From: Bdellovibrionales bacterium
Lineage (GTDB): Bacteria; Bdellovibrionota; Bdellovibrionia; Bdellovibrionales; Bdellovibrionaceae
Reading direction: 5' to 3'
DNA length: 64,000 nucleotides
Assembly (NCBI GenBank): GCA_016713585.1
Contig: JADJOV010000023.1
Location: forward strand, 124,001 to 188,000
Both the position numbers and the translations under genes were made by a program. Shown piece by piece: positions 19,036 to 27,994 of this stretch. The notes under the pieces are model-generated. The model saw only the letters and a list, made by a program, of their open reading frames with translations. It searched no databases and was not told the DNA's origin. The first letter of the stretch is position 1; each line of letters starts with the position of its first letter.

Positions 19036-19826
19036 ACCGCAACCTCAGCCTTAATGGAAGGATGGGGATCGTAATTTTGAACGACAATATCTTCAAACTT
19101 GAAATCGAAAATATTTTTTATTTGAGGATTCAATATTAACTTTGAAAGAGGTCGAGGAGTCCTTGTCAACTGCTGCTTGGCCTGCTCGACATGATTTTCG
19201 TAGAGATGCGCATCACCAAGGGTATGAATAAAATCCCCAACCTCCAACTCGCACACCTGAGCCACCATGTGAGTCAGAAGTGCATAGCTCGCAATATTGA
19301 AAGGCACGCCGAGAAAGATATCTGCGCTCCGTTGATACAGTTGGCAGGAAAGTTTTTTGTTGGCCACATAGAATTGAAAAAACGCATGACACGGAGGCAG
19401 TGCCATTTTCTCAATATCACCAGGATTATAGGCCACCACCAGCAACCGCCGCGAATTAGGATTCGTTTTAATCTGCTCAATAACTGCGCTTATTTGATCA
19501 ATGGATCTTCCATCCGCCGTTTCCCAGGCCCGCCATTGCTTGCCGTAGACAGGCCCGAGGTTCCCCTGCTCGTCGGCCCAATCATCCCATATGGACACTT
19601 TATTATCTCTCAGATACTGAATATTTGTATCGCCTTTTAAAAACCAGAGTAACTCATGAAATATTGAACGAGTATGAAGCTTTTTCGTTGTTAAAAGCGG
19701 AAACCCTTGATTCAGAGGAAAACGCATTTGATACCCAAAAAGACTGCGAGTCCCAGTACCAGTTCGGTCTCCCTTGACAGCGCCCTCGGTTAGGGCTGCC
19801 CGCAGGAGATTCAGATAAATTTGCAT
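19032..19826 (-). CDS. thyA: Thymidylate synthase
   Basis: 264 aa, the standard short bacterial form. Catalytic cysteine in LPPCHAFFQFYV; folate and nucleotide binding regions RTGTGTRSLFGYQMRF and QRSADIFLGVPFNIASYA. Converts dUMP to dTMP while oxidising methylene-THF to DHF, which FolA (overlapping downstream gene) recycles. Confidence 0.97.
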   Translation of the reverse strand: MQIYLNLLRAALTEGAVKGDRTGTGTRSLFGYQMRFPLNQGFPLLTTKKLHTRSIFHELLWFLKGDTNIQYLRDNKVSIWDDWADEQGNLGPVYGKQWRAWETADGRSIDQISAVIEQIKTNPNSRRLLVVAYNPGDIEKMALPPCHAFFQFYVANKKLSCQLYQRSADIFLGVPFNIASYALLTHMVAQVCELEVGDFIHTLGDAHLYENHVEQAKQQLTRTPRPLSKLILNPQIKNIFDFKFEDIVVQNYDPHPSIKAEVAV

Positions 19827-20208
19827 GTTCGGCCTCCAATCTCAAAAAAAATTCCTCGACGTAAATCAAATTTCGAATCATTCTGGCCGAAGTCGTTGGC
19901 GGTTGTTAAGCATTTGCTGTCATTTTATGCAATGAATCGTCAAACAAATCGGCAAAAAAGAAGACCTTTCACCCAGCAAGAATTTGAAGTCGCAATTTTT
20001 TGTCGAGAGCCTTGACAACTGAAAATATCTTTTCCTGTGGCAAAATTATTGCTTTTGAGTCGATTCAAAGAGTTACCTTGCCTCAATCTGGGACTCGTCC
20101 TGCCCTTCCCTTGAGAATTCAAAGAGTTCCCACTTTTTTGATTTAGTCCTCAAGGTTTTCTATACTGAAGTCGAGCTTTGATCAGGAGTTCAAATAAGGA
20201 GTTTTGAT
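19827..20208. other. Intergenic region between divergent thyA and the VWA gene
   Basis: No supported gene. It contains the promoter at 20138-20166 for the downstream lipoprotein gene and two copies of ATTCAAAGAGTT about 55 bp apart. Confidence 0.5.
20138..20166 (+). promoter_or_regulatory. Sigma-70-like promoter for the VWA lipoprotein
   Basis: TTGATT (20138-20143), 17-nt spacer, TATACT (20161-20166), 42 nt before the ATG. An AAGGAG ribosome-binding site lies just upstream of the start at 20209. Confidence 0.6.
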
Positions 20209-21287
20209 ATGATGTCAAATAGCGCCTCTAAATTCTTCGTTCTAGCCACGATGGCAATCCTCACAGCCTGCGCAAAGGGTGGCGACAGCTTTTCAATATT
20301 GGCGGATTCAACATCCTTCAAGCAAACAACAAACTATGTTGTACGCCCCGTCGACGTTCTCTGGGTGATAGACAATTCAGGCTCCATGAGATCCTCCCAG
20401 GAAAATATTGCCCTGAATTTCCAGGCCTTTATTGGACGGTTTCAACAATTAGGACATGACTTCCATATGGGCGTTACAACGTCAGATTCCTATCGTTCCG
20501 GGTTGAGTCCTTTCAACCCGGCTTACTCAAAACTCCGAGATGGGCCCGCGCTCAATAATGGAAATCCAAACACTGCACTGCCGCACTCCGGAGTCTTTGT
20601 CATGGACAAGAATACCCCAAACCTTTCTGACGTTTTTCTGACCAACATCTTGGTGGGGTGAACGGCCACGGCGATGAACGCGCTTTCCAGAGCTTTCAAG
20701 CCACTCTCAATAGCACTCTCAACGGCGGTTTCCGACGAGCCGGCGCTTTTCTTGCCATTATAATCGTGAGTGATGAAGATGATTTTTCCAATTCAACTTC
20801 GAGCCTCATTGAAAATTATAACAGCCCAAATCTGTACCCAATTTCAAACTATGTCACTTATCTTGATAATTTAACAGGATCAACGGCAACAACACGCAAC
20901 TACTCAGTCAATACCATCTCAATCAAGGATTCAGTGTGCCAAGCACAGCTCTGGGATGCCTATCACTCACAAAAAATCAGCCAAAGGCTGATGGCTCTGG
21001 CTGCTGCGACTGGCGGAACTCAGGGAAGCCTTTGTGGAAACTTCGGGGAAACTTTAGATATTATCTCTGGGGAAGTTCTTTCCCTTTCGTCGAATTTTAT
21101 CTTAGATCGAGAACCAATTCCTGAGTCGATCGTGGTCACAGTCAACGGTGTTGTGACCGGCCAGGATAGTCAAAATGGATGGACCTATGACGCCGCAACA
21201 AATTCAATTACCTTTCATGGAACGGGACTGCCACCAGCGAACTCAGATGTAAAAATTAATTTTGACCCAAAGAGTGTTCTCATCTAG
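20209..21287 (+). CDS. VWA-domain lipoprotein (one apparent frameshift)
   Basis: About 359 aa when joined. Lipoprotein signal with lipobox LTAC (Cys21), then a von Willebrand factor A domain whose MIDAS motif is DNSGS (residues 55-59). The frame breaks at a GGGG run near 20655; adding one G fuses ILVG to VNGHGDERAFQSF without a gap. The second part has VSDEDDFSN and a C-terminal beta-rich domain. Such VWA lipoproteins are common in Bdellovibrionota; the ligand is unknown. Own promoter; precedes the PilZ and motor genes. Confidence 0.82.
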
Positions 21288-21314
21288 CTAGATTTTTCAA
21301 CCGGGGGAATTGCA

Positions 21315-21878
21315 ATGAAACAGTGGTACTACCTTCAAGGCGAAATTCAAAAAGGACCCTTCGAGTACAGGGAGATGATTGAGCTCATGCAAAAGGGGGA
21401 GCTCTTCGATTACCATTATATCTGGTCACCAGGCATGGAGTCTTGGGCTATGCTTGCCGAGGTCAACGACTTCTCAAGAGACCGCCTCGCGCTACTAATC
21501 GAGACCCAGGGAAAGGGCGCCGATGCTTTTCTGCGCAGGGACTCTCAAAGATTGCCCGTGAATATTTCAATATTCTCGCACAACAATGAAGGCTTCTTTC
21601 AAGGCACCTGCACAAATCTGAGCGTCAATGGCGCGCTAGTCACTTTGAACTCACCTTTTATTCTACCTTCTCAAGAAATTGTAATTCAATTTTGTGCCTG
21701 TCCATCCAATCCTGTTCCCTTTAAGGTCCAGGCTGTCGTTGTTCGAAAGCATGTGAGTAAACAGATTTTGCATATTCGATCAGGACTGGAATACGCAGTC
21801 AGGTTTTTGAAAATTCAGAATGCGGGACATGAGATTATTGATCAGCTCGTGACCCGTCAGATCGGGCAGGAACCATAG
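21315..21878 (+). CDS. GYF_2-PilZ domain protein
   Basis: 187 aa. The N-terminal GYF_2 domain (WYYLQGEIQKGPFEYREM, about residues 3-55) is joined to a PilZ domain (about 75-175) with RRDSQRLP and TNLSVNGALV, resembling the RxxxR and (D/N)xSxxG c-di-GMP-binding motifs. GYF_2 domains are protein-interaction modules. Lies 27 nt after the VWA gene and 93 nt before the motor genes, so it may couple c-di-GMP to the machinery encoded downstream (inference). Confidence 0.8.
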   Translation: MKQWYYLQGEIQKGPFEYREMIELMQKGELFDYHYIWSPGMESWAMLAEVNDFSRDRLALLIETQGKGADAFLRRDSQRLPVNISIFSHNNEGFFQGTCTNLSVNGALVTLNSPFILPSQEIVIQFCACPSNPVPFKVQAVVVRKHVSKQILHIRSGLEYAVRFLKIQNAGHEIIDQLVTRQIGQEP

Positions 21879-21971
21879 AGAAAACGTGAACAACAGCAGA
21901 TAAACATAGGAAATTGAAAAAGTAATAAAAACGAATCGTATGACGACCAACAACTAAGGAGATTTAAGACT

Positions 21972-22682
21972 ATGACTGCCTTTCTTCAATTTATGAATGA
22001 CTCGGGTGTGGTGGGTTGGTTTATCCTCTTAACTGGAGTTGCAACGCTGGCTCTAGTCTTTGAGCGAGCTAAAACGCTTTATTTCAATTATGGACTCAAT
22101 GTCGGAGAATTCTCACAACGAATTCATACCCTGGTCTTGGGAAAAAAAATCGACGAGGCTTTAATTCTTTGTTCGCAAATGGAGCACAAGCCCCTAGCCA
22201 AAGCCTTCAAAATAATCTTAGAAAAAGCGGACCGAGATAATGAAACCATTTTTCAAGCGCATGACATTGCACTCAGTGAAAATATGCCACATTACACACG
22301 CCGTCTGCACTATATATCAATGCTTGCGACCGTAGCAACGCTGCTTGGGCTCTTAGGTACAATTCATGGCTTGATCTTATCTTTTAAGGCGGTTGCGACG
22401 GCCGATCCTGCCCTGAAACAACACCTCTTAGCAAACGGAATTTCCGTCTCTATGTACACGACGGCTTTGGGACTGGCTGTGGCGATTCCAACAATGATCT
22501 TTTTTTCGTTCTTAACCTCAAGACAAAACCAACTGATGGAACAGGCTCAAGAGAAATGCTCGAAACTCACCGAACTTTTGACAAGTTCCCATATTCCGCA
22601 AATAACAAAAAATAGTGTCTTTCCAGATTCAGTCACGGTGACGTCGATGATGCCACCAAGTCCAAAGGCGAAATCCTCATGA
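21972..22682 (+). CDS. MotA/TolQ/ExbB proton-channel protein (AglR-like)
   Basis: 236 aa. An N-terminal TM (VVGWFILLTGVATLALVFERA), a cytoplasmic loop, and two C-terminal TMs (YISMLATVATLLGLLGTIHGL and the segment around SMYTTALGLAVAIPTMIFF) give the three-helix TolQ topology; GTIHGLI is the conserved channel motif. It overlaps the next gene by 4 nt. One TolQ-like gene followed by two TolR-like genes matches the AglRQS gliding motor of Myxococcus; orthology is inferred from this arrangement. Confidence 0.87.
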   Translation: MTAFLQFMNDSGVVGWFILLTGVATLALVFERAKTLYFNYGLNVGEFSQRIHTLVLGKKIDEALILCSQMEHKPLAKAFKIILEKADRDNETIFQAHDIALSENMPHYTRRLHYISMLATVATLLGLLGTIHGLILSFKAVATADPALKQHLLANGISVSMYTTALGLAVAIPTMIFFSFLTSRQNQLMEQAQEKCSKLTELLTSSHIPQITKNSVFPDSVTVTSMMPPSPKAKSS

Positions 22683-23215
22683 AAAAGTTGCACATAGATC
22701 ACAATTCCGAATTCGAATTGGATTTGGCTCCACTCTTAGCCGTGATGGTGAAGTTAGTTCCAGTCCTTCTGGTATCTTCGGCCTTTGTTCAAGTCATGAT
22801 CGTTGAGACTGAACTCCCTCAGGTCGTCACTCAAGCCATTGAGAAACAACGGCAAGATCCTAAAAAAACAATTTCACTCGAAGTTTCTCCGGTTGGTGGA
22901 ATCAAAATCGTCATTGAAGCTGCAGGAAAATCCTCCGAAAATCTAGTTCCGCTCAAGAAAGATGGCGGTTTTGACTTTCCAGCTCTTCATAATGCCCTTC
23001 TGGAAGTCAAAAAGGCCAATCCAGAGATTTTTCAAATCGATTTGATTCCGGAAAATTCAGTGCCCTACAAAGATATTGTCAAAATTATGGACGAGACTCG
23101 AAAAGCTCGCGATCTGACTGTCAAATTCCCGGTCTTTGATGAAAAGAAGGGGCAAACCGTCGAAACTAACTACATGTTTCCTGAAATCGTCTTTGTTAAC
23201 ATCACTGAAGGATAA
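22679..23215 (+). CDS. ExbD/TolR-like stator protein lacking the conserved TM aspartate
   Basis: 178 aa. One N-terminal TM (about residues 18-40) followed by a periplasmic domain. The family signature (P-x-x-D-V just before the hydrophobic stretch) reads APLLAVMVKLVPVLL here: the proton-carrying Asp position is Ala. The next gene retains it. Overlaps the TolQ-like gene by 4 nt and is 3 nt from the second ExbD gene. Confidence 0.8.
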   Translation: MKKLHIDHNSEFELDLAPLLAVMVKLVPVLLVSSAFVQVMIVETELPQVVTQAIEKQRQDPKKTISLEVSPVGGIKIVIEAAGKSSENLVPLKKDGGFDFPALHNALLEVKKANPEIFQIDLIPENSVPYKDIVKIMDETRKARDLTVKFPVFDEKKGQTVETNYMFPEIVFVNITEG

Positions 23216-23218
23216 TAT

Positions 23219-23713
23219 ATGTCACGTCGCAGTCGCTACGTCTCCCCGATTAAGAAAAACTCTTCCTTTGCTCTCAACATCACCTCAATGACAGACATGT
23301 TTACCATACTCTTGGTTTTCTTGCTCCAAACATACTCGACCTCAGAAGTGGAAGTTCTTCCAGTCACAGGTCTTAACCTCCCGGCCTCAAACTCGACCTC
23401 CAATCCGGTTCTTGGGATCAAGGTCTCGATTTCTAAAGAATTTATTCGAATTGACGATAAGGTCGTGGCAGGGGTTAAGAATTTGGAAGTGGATGCGAAA
23501 GATGTCGATGCAAAAGACAAAAATTTTATTCCGCAGCTCTTTCAAGAACTTGACCTGATTGCAAAGAAAGCAGACCAGGGACCGGCTAAAGAAGGGAAAA
23601 TTCTTCTGCAAGCAGACGAATCGCTTCCATACGAGACTCTTCGCAAAGTCATGTATACCTCTTCAATGGCAGGATTCCCCCAGCTCAAACTGGTGACCGT
23701 CGTTGGAGATTAG
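23219..23713 (+). CDS. ExbD/TolR-like stator protein with conserved TM aspartate
   Basis: 164 aa. Basic N-terminus, then ALNITSMTDMFTILLVFLL, a TolR/ExbD transmembrane helix with the Asp in MTDMF, then a periplasmic domain with LLQADESLPYETLRKVM. Likely forms the peptidoglycan- or partner-facing part of the proton-driven motor together with the two preceding gene products. Confidence 0.85.
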   Translation: MSRRSRYVSPIKKNSSFALNITSMTDMFTILLVFLLQTYSTSEVEVLPVTGLNLPASNSTSNPVLGIKVSISKEFIRIDDKVVAGVKNLEVDAKDVDAKDKNFIPQLFQELDLIAKKADQGPAKEGKILLQADESLPYETLRKVMYTSSMAGFPQLKLVTVVGD

Positions 23714-23770
23714 TGATGACTCAAACAAAAAACTCCTTTCGCCAAGCTCGGCTTTTGCGATGGTGAGTTT

Positions 23771-26700
23771 TTGTTTATCTCGTCTATTTCTGGAATCAAA
23801 GCTGCCAAAGCACAGAATGCAGACAAACGGGGCCTCATTCCTGAATTACAGGTGAACGCTAACGCCAGTGAAGCCGTGAACAGTCAAAGATCTGTCGAAG
23901 CAGAAATTCTTATATCCAAAACCGAGAATAAAGCCATTGAAGCCTTGCAACGAATTCTTTCTAAAAAGAAAGGTCAGCCTGAGGAGCCAGATCTTTTATA
24001 CAGACTCGCTGAGCTCTACATGCGAAGGTCAAAATCAGGTCGCTTTTTTGAGCTCCATCAAAATGTCAAAACCTCGACAATGAGCTCTTTTCCAATCCCT
24101 AACCTGAAAGGGGCTGATGAGATTAGAAAAGCCATTGCGATCTACAACCGAATCGAAAATAATTTCAAAAAATACCCAGAAATGGACTCAGTCCTCTTTA
24201 ACAATGCCTTTGCCCATCAACAGATTAATCTTTCGCGAGTCGCAGAAAGTCTTTACAAAAAACTGATCGAACAATTTTCGAAATCACACCTCCTGCCTGA
24301 TGGCTTGCTAGCCCTATCTGAACTCCTCTATGATCAACAGCGCTTTGCCGATGCTCTCACCTATTACAAAAAATTAGAGACCTTCCCAGACAGTCGTGTT
24401 TACAGCTACGGCATGTACAAAATGGCCTGGACTTACTACAATTTAAAAGACACCCAGAACGGAGTGCAAAAACTGCTCTTAGTCGTCAAACTTAATCCAC
24501 CTGGCAACAAGGCCTCCAGAAGTTACAACCTCCGAGAAGAGGCCCTCAGAGATCTCACTGTTTTTATTGGCGACACTATCGGCCCCGCCGGAATTTATCC
24601 CTTCTTTGCGAAAATCACCACCGAAGAAGAGCTTGGTCAAGCTATTCTGGTAACTGCCCGCCTCTACGATACCTACAGTCGGTTCAAAGAAATTCCAATT
24701 TTTATTGACGAGTATAACCAAAAACATCCATTAAGTAACGTTCTCGTTAAAACAAATCTAATTTTAGTCAACTCCTACGAAATTCTAAAAAAGCGAGAGA
24801 ATGTTTTGGAGAAACTGAAGACAGCTTCTGAACTCTGTCGCGCTGGCTCCGCTTGGCATAAACTTCAGTCTCCCGAAAACATTGCAGAGTCTTGTCAAAA
24901 AAATTTCAGAGAGGAGAGCTTAGAAATTTCTAAAAAATGGTGGGAAATTTGGACGAAGAACAAATCCCACAAAGAATTCTCTTCGTTGACAGAACGAGCG
25001 CTGCGATTGATTCTGGATTTGGATGATGAAAAAGCACCAGACATCAAAACTCGATTCGCCTTGGCCGAGTTGCTCTTTCAGACCGAGAAATTCGATGAGT
25101 CAAGCTCCCAGTATAAAACTGTCGCTGACACCACCAAAGATCCACTTCTTTCCCACGATTCGTCCTACGCTGCACTTTTTGCAATTGAAAAAGCAATCGA
25201 AAAATCCCCCGAAAAAACAGATGATAAGACTATTGAAAGGACCGCCGAGAGGACTCAGCGTTTAACCAGCAGGAAGGCCCTCGTTCAACTTTACCTCCAA
25301 AGACATCCAAAGGGTGAACACTTCCTTCCGATTAAATTTAAGTGGGCCCTCGTTCTTTACGAAGAAGGTAGGTTGGAAGACTCCATGAAAGTTCTCGAGG
25401 AATTGACTTCTCTGACTGCTGTATCCGGAACTAGACCCCCTGACTTGACTGTCAAAACGAAAGCCGAGGATTTGATTCTGGATATCTTCAACCTCCAGAA
25501 AAATTTTACTCAACTCAAACTTAAAGCGAAAGAGTTTAGTTCAAAGACACCAAATCCGGAACGAAAACAGGCTCTTCATAAAATCTATGAAGAAGCCCAA
25601 TATTCAGAAGCCCAAGCACTCTCCACTCAAGGGAATAAGGCCAAGGCCGCCGAAGCACTTCTGCAGTTTACTAAAGATCACCCTACGTCAGCCATGAACC
25701 TCGAGGCTCATTGGCAGGCCCTCAGTCTTTACTATGCAGAGGGCAGACTCCATGAAGGTTCCAATCTGAGTCTTGATTTCTTTGCAAAGAACCCTAAAGA
25801 CAAGCGAGCTCTCGATGCCCTCAAAGAAGCCATAAATTCAAAGATTGAATTGGGCGAGCTCCTTGAATCGGCTGAGCTTTTGCAAAAACTGGCTCTTCTT
25901 GAGCCAAGTCACTCGGAAGTTCATTTGATCAAGGCGGCCCAATTCTATTGGATGGAAGGCAAGAAGCCGGCCTCCCGAAGAATTTATACCCAACTTTTGA
26001 AGACTTCAACAACTCCAGAAAAGAAAAATGACTATCAGAATCTGCTCCATTCGACATTTAGTAAAGCCGACCAAGAGTCCCCGGAGTATAGAGCTTTCCT
26101 CCAAGGTCTGATTGATCAAGGTGTGGAGCCCTTTGCCACAGAGTTCTTGATCTCAAAAGCAGGAAAACTACTCGAGTCAAACAAACGAAGTGAGGCCTTT
26201 GAACTTGCCAGAAAGATTATTTCTAGAAATGTCGATAGTGATCTCAAGGCCAAGGCCGCACTGATCCAAGCCAGAATTCTTGAAGATGAATTTAAATCCC
26301 AAAGCGTTAAATCTTCCAGCGAGGAGCGTTTCTCATTAGTGCTCTCGATGAAGTCTGAAAGAATGGAAAAAGCTCTGACATCCTATTTGTCTGTTCTTAG
26401 AATTTCTAATCATATCGAGACTCGAATTCAAGCTCTCAATGGAATTGACCGCGTTTACACAAATTACATTGAAAGCCTCAGCGATCTTCGAGGCCCCGCC
26501 TCGGTGAGTGAGGCAGACATGGCTGCCATCAAAGGCGAGCTCTTGAAGACCCTAGATCCAGTCAAAGCCCGTCAAGCCGAAAACAAACTTGAAATTTCTC
26601 GCCTGACAAAACAGACCATCAAGAGTGAGACCCAGTCCTGGAGTTCCTTGCCCGTGACAGAGACTCCTTCCCCAAAACTGACTGATCTCCCTTCAGATCA

Positions 26701-27529
26701 TTTGGTTGCGTTTATTCCTGAAACTTGGAGTGTCAATGAAGGCCGTTGGAAAGAACTCAAATCTTCGAGTGCACAGGCTTCAAATCCCTCATGCCAAAGT
26801 GTGACCAGTATGAAGTCTCCGACAATGAACGAAGCCTTAAGGGTCACCTCCCTCTGTGCCCTGGCTTCGCCGCATGGCCGGGGTCCTCATTTGGAAACCT
26901 TTCGCGGAAACATCAATCACCTGCTCCGTGACACCCAAACGCGAACCTTTGGTTTGTTTTATTTAAGTCTTCTTTCGGAACAACAGGGCCTCAACGAGAA
27001 GGCCCTCTGGGCTGCCGAGAGAGCCGTAGTGACACTGAAAGACCCAAAGCAAGGATACGAACCTCTTTGGTACCAAAAATTCAGGAGCAAAGTGAAAAGT
27101 CGGGGCTGGCAAGAAGTCCAGGAGGACTTTCAAAAAATCACAGATCTCAAGACAAGCTCGCCACAAATTGACCGACTCAAAGCTCTTCAATTTTTCAGAA
27201 TCGCGGACTATTCGAAGACCTTGGATGTTCTATCCGCTCTGAATACAGAGGAACTGGATCGTTCAAATATGACACTCCTTCTAAGTGAGACTTACGCCCA
27301 AAAAGGTGACATCGATAGGGCGGTCTCTACAATTAGAAAATCGCAGCTCAAGAATTCTGCTGAAGGCTGGATTCAGACGGGACGAATCTTCGAGTCGTTT
27401 AAACCCAATATAGGGAAAGCGCGAGAGGCCTATACCCAGGCCCAAAAAGTCAGTGCGGATCCAGAGCAAAAAAAATGGCTCGAGCGAAAGCTCGACTATC
27501 TCAGCCGCATGGGAGTCACCGAGTCATGA
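23771..27529 (+). CDS. Giant TPR-repeat protein (GltD/GltE-like position)
   Basis: 1252 aa alpha-solenoid; TPR-like helical pairs recur throughout, e.g. DLLYRLAELYMRRSKSGRF near residue 75 and KAREAYTQAQK near the end. No enzymatic motif. The start is uncertain: the open frame begins at a weak TTG with no signal peptide, while an ATG at 23716 right after the exbD stop begins MTQTKNSFRQARLLRW in another frame, so an indel near 23760 may hide the true N-terminal signal. Large TPR proteins follow the motor genes in Myxococcus-type gliding clusters and act as periplasmic scaffolds. Confidence 0.8.
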   Translation: MFISSISGIKAAKAQNADKRGLIPELQVNANASEAVNSQRSVEAEILISKTENKAIEALQRILSKKKGQPEEPDLLYRLAELYMRRSKSGRFFELHQNVKTSTMSSFPIPNLKGADEIRKAIAIYNRIENNFKKYPEMDSVLFNNAFAHQQINLSRVAESLYKKLIEQFSKSHLLPDGLLALSELLYDQQRFADALTYYKKLETFPDSRVYSYGMYKMAWTYYNLKDTQNGVQKLLLVVKLNPPGNKASRSYNLREEALRDLTVFIGDTIGPAGIYPFFAKITTEEELGQAILVTARLYDTYSRFKEIPIFIDEYNQKHPLSNVLVKTNLILVNSYEILKKRENVLEKLKTASELCRAGSAWHKLQSPENIAESCQKNFREESLEISKKWWEIWTKNKSHKEFSSLTERALRLILDLDDEKAPDIKTRFALAELLFQTEKFDESSSQYKTVADTTKDPLLSHDSSYAALFAIEKAIEKSPEKTDDKTIERTAERTQRLTSRKALVQLYLQRHPKGEHFLPIKFKWALVLYEEGRLEDSMKVLEELTSLTAVSGTRPPDLTVKTKAEDLILDIFNLQKNFTQLKLKAKEFSSKTPNPERKQALHKIYEEAQYSEAQALSTQGNKAKAAEALLQFTKDHPTSAMNLEAHWQALSLYYAEGRLHEGSNLSLDFFAKNPKDKRALDALKEAINSKIELGELLESAELLQKLALLEPSHSEVHLIKAAQFYWMEGKKPASRRIYTQLLKTSTTPEKKNDYQNLLHSTFSKADQESPEYRAFLQGLIDQGVEPFATEFLISKAGKLLESNKRSEAFELARKIISRNVDSDLKAKAALIQARILEDEFKSQSVKSSSEERFSLVLSMKSERMEKALTSYLSVLRISNHIETRIQALNGIDRVYTNYIESLSDLRGPASVSEADMAAIKGELLKTLDPVKARQAENKLEISRLTKQTIKSETQSWSSLPVTETPSPKLTDLPSDHLVAFIPETWSVNEGRWKELKSSSAQASNPSCQSVTSMKSPTMNEALRVTSLCALASPHGRGPHLETFRGNINHLLRDTQTRTFGLFYLSLLSEQQGLNEKALWAAERAVVTLKDPKQGYEPLWYQKFRSKVKSRGWQEVQEDFQKITDLKTSSPQIDRLKALQFFRIADYSKTLDVLSALNTEELDRSNMTLLLSETYAQKGDIDRAVSTIRKSQLKNSAEGWIQTGRIFESFKPNIGKAREAYTQAQKVSADPEQKKWLERKLDYLSRMGVTES

Positions 27530-27697
27530 TCAAATGTTCGTCACTTGAGGCAAGATACGAGTTATATCACCGAGTTAGCCTGTATCACTTTGAACTCTTG
27601 AAAAATAGTCCTCTCCAATTCTACCTCATGAAAGGTATATTAGAATTGTCCTCGGAGTTGTCCTCGGAATTTGCTTTACAGAATAGAGGGTGGACCT

Positions 27698-27982
27698 ATG
27701 ATTTCTAGGAGAGAGCTGTTTTCGCATACTGGGGCGAGAATCTTAAGAACTGCGTTGTTTTTAGGAATGATTTTTTCTCAAACACCAGCCTTTGCTCAAA
27801 AGAAAAAAACGATTCGAAAAGTTCAAGAGGTAAACTTTGCAGAGATGAATCTCAAAGGAACTTTCAGAAATCCAGATGGCGCATACCTGGTTCAAAAGCG
27901 CGGAATTAAATTTTTACCACTTTATGAAGTCAACAAGGACATGGATGCCCGAATTCGGGATTCAAGTTTTTATGTGAAATAG
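27698..27982 (+). CDS. Small exported protein
   Basis: 94 aa from ATG 27698, preceded by an AGAGGGTGG ribosome-binding site. An Arg-rich N-terminus and hydrophobic stretch ending around TPAFAQ (residues 14-34) form a signal peptide. The mature part, about 60 residues (VNFAEMNLKGTFRNPDGAYL), is unrecognised. It sits in the position of small periplasmic proteins such as GltF within gliding clusters; this is position-based only. Confidence 0.65.
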   Translation: MISRRELFSHTGARILRTALFLGMIFSQTPAFAQKKKTIRKVQEVNFAEMNLKGTFRNPDGAYLVQKRGIKFLPLYEVNKDMDARIRDSSFYVK

Positions 27983-27994
27983 GAACCAGTAGAA

